A stretch of DNA of 64,000 nucleotides from the NCBI GenBank assembly GCA_002844335.1, contig CP019154.1, positions 620,001-684,000 on the forward strand, given 5' to 3'. A program made the position numbers and the translations under genes. The notes under the pieces were generated by a model. The model made no database searches and had not been told where the DNA came from. It was given only the letters and a program-made list of their open reading frames with translations. The stretch comes from Haloarcula taiwanensis (GTDB lineage Archaea > Halobacteriota > Halobacteria > Halobacteriales > Haloarculaceae). Shown here piece after piece: positions 52,631 to 60,379 of this stretch (position 1 is the first letter of the stretch; each line of letters opens with the position of its first letter).

Positions 52631-52864
52631 TCAGTCCGGCCGTATCGTGATGTGCCACTTCTCGTCGGCGACCTGCTCCGCGTCGTACTGATACCCCTTC
52701 TTCGTGAGAACGTCGTACAGCGGCACCGGCTCGAAGCTGTTCACCAGCCGGAGCGCCTCGTCCTCGCTGACCGAGTCGAGCGCGTCCATGATGTGCCCGA
52801 ACGGTTCCCCGTCGATGTCTCGAACGTCGAGTTCGCGGACCGCGTCCTGCTGATCTGTGCTCAT
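52631..52864 (-). CDS. DUF2249 (TusA-like) protein
   Basis: 77 residues, starting MSTDQQDAVRELDVRDIDGE. The core ELDVRDIDGEPFGHIMDAL and LVNSFEPVPLYDVL is the DUF2249 fold, a small TusA-like domain common near nitrite and nitric-oxide reductase genes. It is the first gene of an operon with the NnrS-like protein and has a NarO-like box upstream. The exact role is unknown, but sulfur or metal transfer is suggested by the fold. Confidence 0.85.
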   Translation of the reverse strand: MSTDQQDAVRELDVRDIDGEPFGHIMDALDSVSEDEALRLVNSFEPVPLYDVLTKKGYQYDAEQVADEKWHITIRPD

Positions 52865-52899
52865 ACGTCCGATGATGGTCCACGCCAGTCAGGCGTTTG

Positions 52900-52915
52900 T
52901 CCCGAACCTGTTCGG
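52900..52915. promoter_or_regulatory. CCCGAACCTGTTCGGG box before the DUF2249 operon
   Basis: A 16-base palindrome (core CGAA-CCTG-TTCG, 52902-52913). It is 35 bases from the ATG at 52864. It is the reverse-strand partner of the site at 49306 and gives nearly equal spacing to its own start codon. Confidence 0.65.
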
Positions 52916-52974
52916 GCGACAGCACAGTGTCACTCACGGACAGTCCGGAAACGGGCCGTCGCTGCCACCCGCGG

Positions 52975-53271
52975 TTACCGAAGCGTCGTGTAGCTCAGTC
53001 CGGCGATGGCGATAAACTGCAGTGAGCGCAGGACCAGTACGGCTTGCTGGACGTGTGGGTCGCCGGCGTAGAAGCTCTGCATCGAGAAAAAGAAGTAGAC
53101 GGCGATGGCGTTCTCGGCGAGCATGGCGACGGCGAAGGCGATGAGGCCGGCGACGAGTCCCGTCCGGAACGTCGCGTAGTTGCGGACCCAGACGCCCAGC
53201 AGCGGAAGTAGTAACAGGACGTTGAGTCCCGCGAGCGCCGCCGCGGCGGTGATGAGCGGTCCCATCGCCAT
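52975..53271 (-). CDS. small four-helix membrane protein
   Basis: 98 residues, ATG at 53271, with three to four helices: PLITAAAALAGLNVLLLLPL, FRTGLVAGLIAFAVAMLAEN, then YFFFSMQSFYAG and ending AIAGLSYTTLR. No domain recognised. It sits 49 bases downstream of the winged-helix gene and probably forms a two-gene operon; such pairs occur in haloarchaea. Confidence 0.65.
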   Translation of the reverse strand: MAMGPLITAAAALAGLNVLLLLPLLGVWVRNYATFRTGLVAGLIAFAVAMLAENAIAVYFFFSMQSFYAGDPHVQQAVLVLRSLQFIAIAGLSYTTLR

Positions 53272-53320
53272 TAGCGCCGCCCCTCCCGTCGGCCGGTCGC
53301 GGCCCGGGTGATTTGTTCCC

Positions 53321-53599
53321 TCATTCGTCCATTTTCTCCACGATCTCCTCGAAGGTGTCGCGGTAGTTGTCGAACCGGTCGGTCAGGAAGTAGAGTTTGG
53401 CGTACTCCTCGTCGCCGGATTCGACCACGCCGTGTTCTTCTAGCTGTTCCATATGATGTCTGATCGTCTTGTAGCCCACGTCGAGTTCGTCGGCGAGTTC
53501 GTTTGCGTTCATCGGTCGGTCCGAGAGAGCGTCGATGATACGCGCCCGGTTGGCGCCGCCACGCGTCGCCGTCAACAGGTACCAGAGCGCTTTCTCCAT
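53321..53599 (-). CDS. ArsR-like winged-helix regulator
   Basis: 92 residues. The winged helix is clear: LWYLLTATRGGANRARIIDA, ANELADELDVGYKTIRHHME and LEEHGVVESGDEEYAKLYFL. The larger frame to 54373 crosses the aminotransferase gene. The start is the ATG at 53599, as in homologous haloarchaeal proteins. Probably controls its own operon with the small membrane protein. Confidence 0.75.
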   Translation of the reverse strand: MEKALWYLLTATRGGANRARIIDALSDRPMNANELADELDVGYKTIRHHMEQLEEHGVVESGDEEYAKLYFLTDRFDNYRDTFEEIVEKMDE

Positions 53600-53826
53600 C
53601 CCACTGTCCTCCCGGGACCTGCGTCTGCCGGTCGTATAGTCCTGTCTCTCCCCGCCGACGGGCGCGCTGGACTCGGATGCATGTGCCACGATGGGATACC
53701 GGAGTCCAGACGGCCGACCGATAAAGGGTTTCTTCGCACTCTCCCCCGAGACTGTTCCAATTTCGGGGCGACTGGTCCGGTCCGACGACACCTGCGAGCG
53801 TCCGCGTCGGCCGCGCTGACCCCCGC

Positions 53827-54948
53827 TCAGCGGAGCGCCGCCGTCGCGTCGGCCATGACATCGATGGCCTCTTTCAGCGTCTCCGTGTCCGTCGCGTAGG
53901 AGATGCGAGCGTAGCCCGCGCCGTGTTCGCCGAAGGCGTCGCCGGGGACGACCACGACCCCGCGATCGATGACCTCGTCGACCCACCCGTCGGGGACCTT
54001 CGGCATCGCGTAGAACGCGCCCTTGGGCGTCGGGCAGTCCAGTCCCATCTCCTCGAGGCCGTCCAGCAGCACGTCGCGGCGCTCCTGAAAGGCCTCGCGC
54101 ATCTCCGCGACCGGCTCTTGAGGGCCGGTCAGTGCCGCCTCGGCGGCGTACTGGGCCGGCGCGGACGCACAGGCTTGTGCGTACTGGTGAACGCGCAACA
54201 TTCGCTCGATTCGGTCCGTCGCGCCGGTGACCCAGCCGAGCCGCCAGCCCGTCATCGAGTACGCCTTCGAGCAGGCGTTGACGACGACGACGTTTCCCGA
54301 GTCGCTGAACTCCGCTGGTGACCGGTGCTCGCCCTCGAAGACCTGGTGTTCGTACACCTCGTCGGAGATACACAGCACGTCGTGCTCGTCGGCGATACGG
54401 GCGAACGCCCGCATGTCCTCGGGGGTCTGAACCGCGCCGGTCGGGTTGGCAGGCGAGTTCACGACGAACGCCGCCGTGTCGTCGGTAATTGCTTCCTCGA
54501 CCGTCTCGGGGGCCATCGTGAGGTCCTCACGCAGCGGCACCGGTCGCGGCGTCCCACCGGCTAAATGGGTCAGCGCGTCGTAGGAGACGAACCCCGGGTC
54601 CGGAAAAATAACCTCCTGTCCTGCATCAACGTGGGCCTCCAAGGCGATGTGCAGCGCCTCGCTCCCGCCCGACGTGGCAATGATGTCTCCGGGGTCGACG
54701 TCGAGGTTGTTATCCCGCTCGTGCTTGGCGGCGATGGCGTCTCGGAGTTCCTCGGTCCCTTTGTTCGACGTGTAGGCGTCGACTTCCCCCGTTTGAATTG
54801 CCTCGACGGCCGCTTCGCGTGCGTGCTCCGGCGTCGGAAAATCCGGTTGGCCGAGGCCGAGGTTAATCGCGTCTTCGCCGGCCGCCTCGAACACTTCACG
54901 GATGCCCGAAATCGATACCTGCTCTACTCGTTTAGAGAATTCGGTCAT
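53827..54948 (-). CDS. class I/II aminotransferase
   Basis: 373 residues. Fold type I PLP enzyme with SGGSEALHIAL near 93-103, NPTGA about 168, and the PLP-lysine motif NACSKAYSMTGWRLGW around 225-240. It is similar to aspartate aminotransferase-like enzymes of archaea. The start MTEFSKRVEQVSISGIRE at 54948 is favoured over an upstream extension to 55032. Amino donor and acceptor are not known. Confidence 0.87.
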   Translation of the reverse strand: MTEFSKRVEQVSISGIREVFEAAGEDAINLGLGQPDFPTPEHAREAAVEAIQTGEVDAYTSNKGTEELRDAIAAKHERDNNLDVDPGDIIATSGGSEALHIALEAHVDAGQEVIFPDPGFVSYDALTHLAGGTPRPVPLREDLTMAPETVEEAITDDTAAFVVNSPANPTGAVQTPEDMRAFARIADEHDVLCISDEVYEHQVFEGEHRSPAEFSDSGNVVVVNACSKAYSMTGWRLGWVTGATDRIERMLRVHQYAQACASAPAQYAAEAALTGPQEPVAEMREAFQERRDVLLDGLEEMGLDCPTPKGAFYAMPKVPDGWVDEVIDRGVVVVPGDAFGEHGAGYARISYATDTETLKEAIDVMADATAALR

Positions 54949-55117
54949 ACTCTGTTTCGGGGCGGCTGGCCCGATAATTCTTCCTTGTGCTTCGGTAGCA
55001 TTGGAATCGTCCGTCTGTTCTGCTGGACCCACTGACTAAAGAAACTAATAACAAGTTTATTTCTATCCCATTATATATCAGATATCAGAATAAACACGTA
55101 TTCATAATGCAGTTTAT

Positions 55118-55139
55118 GTTATTCGGTTTATTGAATAAC
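55118..55139. promoter_or_regulatory. inverted repeat GTTATTC...GAATAAC upstream of the halolysin gene
   Basis: Seven-base arms (55118-55124 and 55133-55139) around an eight-base loop, 60 bases before the protease start codon, within an AT-rich leader (55033-55198). It could be a regulator site for growth-phase control of the protease, as is common for halolysins. Confidence 0.35.
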
Positions 55140-55198
55140 GGGCTGCATGAGGAATTATATATTAGTTTTATAACTCACCCATATTTAGTGGGAGTCGG

Positions 55199-57031
55199 AT
55201 GTCTCGACATACTCTGCCGAAACCGTCCAGAAGATCAGTCATCAAGATGCTCGGTTCCGCTGTAACGGTCGCAGCCTTTGGTGGAGAAGCCAGTGCATCA
55301 CAAAATTCTGATACAAAAGAATATCTGATCGGTGTTTCAAATGATAAAAACGCATCAGATGTTCATAGCAAAATAAAGGAGCGATCCGACCTCGAGCAGC
55401 TCGATATTATCGACGTGAACGAGTCGCTTTCGTACCTTCGCTCAGCAGTCCCACAGAAATTCACGGAAGAACTTCTTCCGACGGTCGAAGCAATTGAGGG
55501 AGTCAAGTACACGGAATTCAACCACGTTCGCGAGCCGATCGCCACGATTCCAAACGATCCGAAGTTCGACAGCCAGTACGCGCCACAACTTGTCAATGCT
55601 CCGAAAGCCTGGGATGTTACCTTCGGCAGCAAGGATGTCACCATCGCTGTCATAGACACCGGTACGGATTACACTCATCCCGACCTTGACGGACAGTTCG
55701 GGAACCAGAAAGGACGGGACTTCGTCGACAACGACAGCGACCCCGCACCACAATCCGCTCAGCATGGGACACACGTTTCCGGCATCGCTGCCGGCGAAAC
55801 GAATGACGAAACCGGTATCGCAGGTGTCAGTAACTCACGGCTTCTGAGTTGTCGTGCACTCGGCCCAAACGGGGGCCGAACCGCCGATATCGCTAACGCT
55901 GTCGAGTGGGCGACTGATCAGGGGGCGGACATTATCAACATGTCCCTCGGTGGTGGCGGCTACAACCAGACGATGAAAAACGCCGTCTCGTACGCATGGA
56001 ATCAGGGTGTCCTCCTCATCTGTGCAGCCGGTAACCACAAGGACGGTGACCCGCCAAGTCAGCAGGACGTGTCGTACCCAGCAGCCTACGAAGAATGTGT
56101 CGCCGTCGGTGCCGTCGATCAGAACAAGAGTCCCACCGAGTTCTCGAACTACGGTGAGAAAGTCGACATCGCAGCTCCGGGCAATGATGTCCTCTCATCC
56201 GTTCCGGGAGGAGACTACGCGCAGTTCCCCGGAACGTCAATGGCGTCCCCTGCCGTCGCCGGCGTTGCGGCGCTCGGACTCGACAGACACGAATGGCCCG
56301 TCAGTCAGACCCGACAGAACCTTCTGGACACTGCCCAGCCACTGAGTGAGGACAGCCAGTTCGTCGGTGTCGGTCTTGCGGATGCATACAACTTCGTCAC
56401 TGCCGGCGGGGGCTCGAAAAACGAACCGCCAATCGTGACGCTCAACGACGACTCGCGAACTGTCACTGTCAACAGAGAGATTATCTTCGATGCCAGCGGC
56501 TCCCGTGACCCCGACGGCTCGATAACGAACTACCGCTGGGAGTTCGGCGACGGCTCTGACCCTGTTGAGGGGTCGGACGCAGCAGAGGTCAGCCATACGT
56601 ACACCGACACTGGCGATTACACTGTTACCGTCACTGTGACCGATAATGACGGTGCCGAGGCAACCACGTCAGTCAACGTCTCTGTCTCTTCTGAAGCAAA
56701 AGACCGCATCACCACTGATTCGTCCGGCTCGCTCAGCGGGATGCTTGACTATGATACGTACACGTACTCCCTGAAGACGGACTCGCCGCTGCAACTGATC
56801 CTCAGCCTCAATGGGCCGTCTGATGCTGACTTCGACCTCTATGTCTCCTTCGACGGTCGCATACCCACGCCGAACGACTACGACCGCGCGTCCTACACGC
56901 AGGACAGCAACGAACAGATAATCATCGACGACTTCTCACAGGTCAGCGAGATCGGTATCCTCGTGTATGTCTACAGCGGACGCGGAGACTACACACTCTC
57001 ACTGGAGGAAATCGGAAAAACAAGCTCGTAA
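55199..57031 (+). CDS. halolysin-type S8 serine protease with PKD and C-terminal domains
   Basis: 610 residues. A Tat signal (SRRSVIKMLG) and propeptide region (to about 125) precede the subtilisin domain. The catalytic triad is Asp153 (VIDTGTD), His189 (QHGTHVSG) and Ser347 (GTSMASP), with the oxyanion Asn279 (AAGNH). A PKD domain follows (about 410-497: FDASGSRDPDGS) and then a PPC-like beta domain (about 505-605). This is an exported protease for extracellular proteins. Codon use is more AT-rich near the 5' end than in neighbours. Confidence 0.92.
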   Translation: MSRHTLPKPSRRSVIKMLGSAVTVAAFGGEASASQNSDTKEYLIGVSNDKNASDVHSKIKERSDLEQLDIIDVNESLSYLRSAVPQKFTEELLPTVEAIEGVKYTEFNHVREPIATIPNDPKFDSQYAPQLVNAPKAWDVTFGSKDVTIAVIDTGTDYTHPDLDGQFGNQKGRDFVDNDSDPAPQSAQHGTHVSGIAAGETNDETGIAGVSNSRLLSCRALGPNGGRTADIANAVEWATDQGADIINMSLGGGGYNQTMKNAVSYAWNQGVLLICAAGNHKDGDPPSQQDVSYPAAYEECVAVGAVDQNKSPTEFSNYGEKVDIAAPGNDVLSSVPGGDYAQFPGTSMASPAVAGVAALGLDRHEWPVSQTRQNLLDTAQPLSEDSQFVGVGLADAYNFVTAGGGSKNEPPIVTLNDDSRTVTVNREIIFDASGSRDPDGSITNYRWEFGDGSDPVEGSDAAEVSHTYTDTGDYTVTVTVTDNDGAEATTSVNVSVSSEAKDRITTDSSGSLSGMLDYDTYTYSLKTDSPLQLILSLNGPSDADFDLYVSFDGRIPTPNDYDRASYTQDSNEQIIIDDFSQVSEIGILVYVYSGRGDYTLSLEEIGKTSS

Positions 57032-57109
57032 TCTAACTGTTATCCTCTCCTTTCGGCTGATTTCGTGCGGCGTGCCCGCTTGCCCTTCCGCTTTCAGTTC
57101 GTGGCGTTT

Positions 57110-57135
57110 CGCGCCGCCACCGCCGACGCTCACTC
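57110..57135. repeat. short copy of the thiolase 3' end
   Basis: A 22-base stretch GCGCCGCCACCGCCGACGCTCA matches, with one change, the end of the thiolase gene at 57181-57202 (encoding the final SVGGGGA). Copies are 71 bases apart in the same direction. It may be a footprint of gene duplication or recombination. Confidence 0.4.
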
Positions 57136-57155
57136 GCCTCGTCGCTGGCGAGTCC

Positions 57156-58319
57156 TTACCGAACCACAGACATCGCGATTGCGCCGCCACCGCCGACACT
57201 CATCCCCACGATGCCGCGGTGATGGTCTTCTCGTTCCATCGCGTACAGCATCGTGGTCGTGAGGATGCCGCCGCTGGCCCCGATAGGGTGGCCGAGCGCC
57301 ACCGCGCCGCCGAGCGGGTTGTGTTTCTCGGCGGGGATGTCGAGTTCGTCAGCGACGTACACCATCTGCGCGGCGAACGCCTCGTTGAGTTCGAAGTGGT
57401 CCACGTCGGCGACGGCGAGGTCATTGTGCTCAAGCAGTTTTTCGACGACGTCGCGGACGGCGATAGAGAATTCCGACGGGTCCCGGTAGGCAACCGCGTA
57501 ATCTTCGACGTGGGCCATCGGTCCAAGCCCTTCGCGCTTGACCGTCTCGGCGTCGGCCAGCACCACTGCACCCGCTCCGTCAGAGAGCTTCGAGGCGTTG
57601 CCGGCGGTGATCGTGCCGCCCTCGACGAAGGCCGGCGGCAGCGTCGCCAACTGCTCGACGGTCGTGTCCGGCCGCGGCCCCTCGTCCCCGGTCACGAGCC
57701 CGTCGGCCGTCTCGACGGGGACCAACTCCTCGGTGAACTTCCCCGACTCGATGGCGTCGCCGGCCCGGTGGTTGCTCCGCCGAGCGTACTCGTCTTGCGC
57801 CTCACGACTGATATCGTGCTCTGTGGCGAGTTCCTCTGTCAGCGTGCCCATGTGCGCGTCGTAGTGTTTGTCCCACAGCGAGTCCCAGATCATCGCGTCG
57901 ACGAGTTCGCTGTTCCCGTGTCGGTGACCGCCGCGCATATCCGGAACGAGATACGGCGCGTTCGACATCGACTCCATACCGCCGGCGAAACACACCGACG
58001 CCCGACCGGCCTCGATACGGTCGGCGGCAGTCGTGATCGCCCGCAACCCGGACCCCGATGCCTCGTTGAGCGTCGTGGCGGCGACATCGTCAGGGAGCGG
58101 CGACTCGACGACGACTTGTCTGGCCGGAACCTGGCCGACGCCCGCCTGTACCGCGTTTCCGAGGCCGACCCAGTCGACACTGTGTTTATCAATTGCGGTT
58201 CGGTCAAGCAGTCCCTCGACGGCTGCCGTACCCAGCTCTATCGCGCTTCGTTCTGCGAGGCCACCCAGCAGTTCACCGTGTGCAGTGCGTGCGCCGTCTA
58301 CCAGAACCACATCCGTCAT
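57156..58319 (-). CDS. haloarchaeal Ser-type thiolase (acetyl-CoA C-acyltransferase family)
   Basis: 387 residues of the thiolase fold. Where bacteria have a nucleophilic Cys in NxxCGSG, this has Ser88 in LNEASGSGLRA. The His is in ALGHPIGASG (His344). The second Cys is replaced by Ser374 in GMSVGGGGA. From memory haloarchaeal beta-ketothiolases use Ser in the same place, so it can be active. Such enzymes make or split acetoacetyl-CoA (PHA, fatty acid or mevalonate routes). No OB-fold partner is next to it. Confidence 0.85.
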   Translation of the reverse strand: MTDVVLVDGARTAHGELLGGLAERSAIELGTAAVEGLLDRTAIDKHSVDWVGLGNAVQAGVGQVPARQVVVESPLPDDVAATTLNEASGSGLRAITTAADRIEAGRASVCFAGGMESMSNAPYLVPDMRGGHRHGNSELVDAMIWDSLWDKHYDAHMGTLTEELATEHDISREAQDEYARRSNHRAGDAIESGKFTEELVPVETADGLVTGDEGPRPDTTVEQLATLPPAFVEGGTITAGNASKLSDGAGAVVLADAETVKREGLGPMAHVEDYAVAYRDPSEFSIAVRDVVEKLLEHNDLAVADVDHFELNEAFAAQMVYVADELDIPAEKHNPLGGAVALGHPIGASGGILTTTMLYAMEREDHHRGIVGMSVGGGGAIAMSVVR

Positions 58320-58374
58320 ACGGACTACATGAATCTGAGACTACAATACTGTTCGCCCGACGATGGACGGCGTC

Positions 58375-58530
58375 CTACTCCTCGGCCGCCGTCCGCAGTT
58401 CCTCGATAGCCGTTTCCAGCCGGCGGAGCGTCGCATCAGCGTCGGTGTACCCTTGCTCGTACTCGCCGTAGGCGTCGTCGGCTTCGTTCAGGAACGCCTC
58501 GACAGCATCATGGATATCGTGGTCGCTCAT
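58375..58530 (-). CDS. 51-residue coiled-coil protein
   Basis: Short ORF starting ATG at 58530: MSDHDIHDAVEAFLNEADDA, then EYEQGYTDADATLRRLETAI, ending TAAEE and TAG. It is very acidic, all-helical and fits a small haloarchaeal coiled-coil protein (DUF7553-like; tentative). It is between the thiolase and the winged-helix gene, on the same strand. Confidence 0.65.
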   Translation of the reverse strand: MSDHDIHDAVEAFLNEADDAYGEYEQGYTDADATLRRLETAIEELRTAAEE

Positions 58531-58576
58531 GGGTGTCCTGACGGCAGCCGAGCGGAAAAGTCCCGCTACTCGCGGG

Positions 58577-59344
58577 TCACTGCGTCACGTCGTAGTCGAC
58601 GCTCGCGTCGCGAAGCGCGTCGGTCACACGGCCGACAGTGTCCTGTGTCGCGACGACGACGGCATTGAGTCCCCGTGATGCGGCGGCGGCAGCTACCTCG
58701 CCAGCCGCGAAATGTGTCGTCGGTTCGATGTCGGCATCGCGGAGCGCGACGACGGACTCGACGCCCGCTGCGGTGACGATGGGGACATCTGCACAGGCTG
58801 TGGCGATCTCGTCAATGTTCTCGACTGGCCCCGACCGGACTGGCGGGACCTGGATGACGCTGACGTGGCCGGGGTCGAGGTCGATGACGCCTTCGAAGCC
58901 GGTGACGCCGACGACATCGCCCGCCGCGGCGCTCGTCGTCGTCACGCCCGTCGCGTCGCCGCCGCCGGGATGGGCGTGCAACAGCCCGTCCGACAGTGAG
59001 AGTGTCACCGTCTCTCCTTCTTCCAGATCCGCCGTGGCGATGGCGGCGTCCTCTTGCACGCTCCCGAGTACGTCGTCGGTGACGTGGTCGGCGAACCGCC
59101 GAACGTCGGTCGCAGACTGGAACACCCAGTCGACGCCCTCCTTGGTGACCCGGTAGCGGGACCGGCCTTCCTTCTCAACGAGTCCGTCGTCGACGAGTTC
59201 GCGGATGTACTCGCTGACGGCCTGGCTCGTCACGCCGACGGCATCGGCTATTTCGCCCTGACTCACTGCGGGCTGGCGCTCGGCGATCTCCACGAGGACC
59301 CGAAACCGCGTCGCGGCCCGCTTGTTCTCCAGGACGTCGACCAT
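58577..59344 (-). CDS. MarR-like winged-helix regulator with C-terminal sensor domain
   Basis: 255 residues. Residues 1-75 are a winged helix (FRVLVEIAERQPAVSQGEIA then VGVTSQAVSEYIRELVDDGL, wing EKEGRSRYRVTKEG). The rest (about 80-255) resembles the DUF7839-like sensor part of haloarchaeal regulators. The longer frame to 59896 is not used because it crosses the divergent phosphoesterase gene. Start ATG at 59344. Confidence 0.78.
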   Translation of the reverse strand: MVDVLENKRAATRFRVLVEIAERQPAVSQGEIADAVGVTSQAVSEYIRELVDDGLVEKEGRSRYRVTKEGVDWVFQSATDVRRFADHVTDDVLGSVQEDAAIATADLEEGETVTLSLSDGLLHAHPGGGDATGVTTTSAAAGDVVGVTGFEGVIDLDPGHVSVIQVPPVRSGPVENIDEIATACADVPIVTAAGVESVVALRDADIEPTTHFAAGEVAAAAASRGLNAVVVATQDTVGRVTDALRDASVDYDVTQ

Positions 59345-59470
59345 ACAGGAGTCACGGGAGTCGCAGGTAAAAATACCACCGACACTGTCAGGCCCGGATA
59401 CACGGGCGGCTCCGCACCGACCATCCGCGTGACCGACAATATAAGCGTCACCAGCGCCGACCTCACGGCG

Positions 59471-60151
59471 ATGACAGCCAGCTACGACGACCGGTCGCTC
59501 CTGCTCGACGGCACGCTCGTCGTCGCAGACCTCCACGTCGGCCGGGGCACCGGCGGGACCCTCGAACTCCCGGTCGGCTCCGGTTCGGACATGGTCCAGC
59601 GGTTCCAGTCGCTCGTCGAGCGCCACGACCCCGACGAGGTCGTCGTCGCGGGCGACCTGCTGCATTCGTTCCGGACCGTCCCCCGGTCGGTTGAGAGCAC
59701 CGTCGCCGGCCTCAGGGAGGCCTGCCGGACGGCCGGTGCACGGCTGCTCGTGACGCCGGGCAACCACGACACGATGCTCGACAGCGTGTGGGACGGGCCG
59801 ACCGAGACGGCCTACCGGGTCGGCGACACCGTCGTCTGCCACGGCCACGAGGCCCCCGAGGCCGACGCCGACCGCTACGTCGTCGGGCACGACCACCCCA
59901 CCATTGCCATCGAGGGCCAGCGCCGGCCCTGCTACCTTGTCGGGTCCGGCCAGTACCGTGGCAGTGACGTGGTGATGCTCCCGTCGTTCAACAGGCTGAA
60001 CGCCGGTGTCGAGGTCAACGAGATGCGAGCCAGCGACTTCCAGTCCCCGCTGGTCACCGACGCCGACCGACTTGAGCCAGTGGTCTGGGACGAGAGCGGG
60101 CGCGAGACGCTGTCGTTCCCGCCGCTGGGGGAGTTCCGTCGCATGCTATAA
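59471..60151 (+). CDS. metallophosphoesterase
   Basis: 226 residues. The metal-binding motifs are complete: VVADLHVGR (DxH), VVAGDLLHSF (GD), TPGNHDTML (GNHD), VVCHGHEA and VVGHDHP (the final GH). The sequence resembles the archaeal phosphoesterase group (SbcD-related). Substrate unknown, may be a nucleic acid or nucleotide. ATG at 59471; divergent from the MarR-like gene. Confidence 0.85.
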   Translation: MTASYDDRSLLLDGTLVVADLHVGRGTGGTLELPVGSGSDMVQRFQSLVERHDPDEVVVAGDLLHSFRTVPRSVESTVAGLREACRTAGARLLVTPGNHDTMLDSVWDGPTETAYRVGDTVVCHGHEAPEADADRYVVGHDHPTIAIEGQRRPCYLVGSGQYRGSDVVMLPSFNRLNAGVEVNEMRASDFQSPLVTDADRLEPVVWDESGRETLSFPPLGEFRRML

Positions 60152-60188
60152 CGGTAAGTATTTGAGCCGCGACGGTGGACGCTGGAAT

Positions 60189-60344
60189 ATGGTTCAGACA
60201 GAAATCGCGCTGGGTCTCATCGCGATTACGCTGCTCTCGCTACTGCTGCTGTACTTCGCGACAATAAAGTACGTCTCTGAAGTCCTCGAAGGGGAGGGGC
60301 CAGACCACGAGGGAAACACGAATAGCGGCGGTCCAGCCGCATAG
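60189..60344 (+). CDS. 51-residue single-helix membrane protein
   Basis: Starts MVQTEIALGLIAITLLSLLL with one transmembrane helix, then an acidic tail FATIKYVSEVLEGEGPDHEG. It follows the phosphoesterase by 37 bases, so may be in the same operon. The larger frame from 60006 is not coding. Function unknown. Confidence 0.55.
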   Translation: MVQTEIALGLIAITLLSLLLLYFATIKYVSEVLEGEGPDHEGNTNSGGPAA

Positions 60345-60379
60345 ACCGCCGTCTCTTCGGAGCTGTCTCAGCAGTTCTA

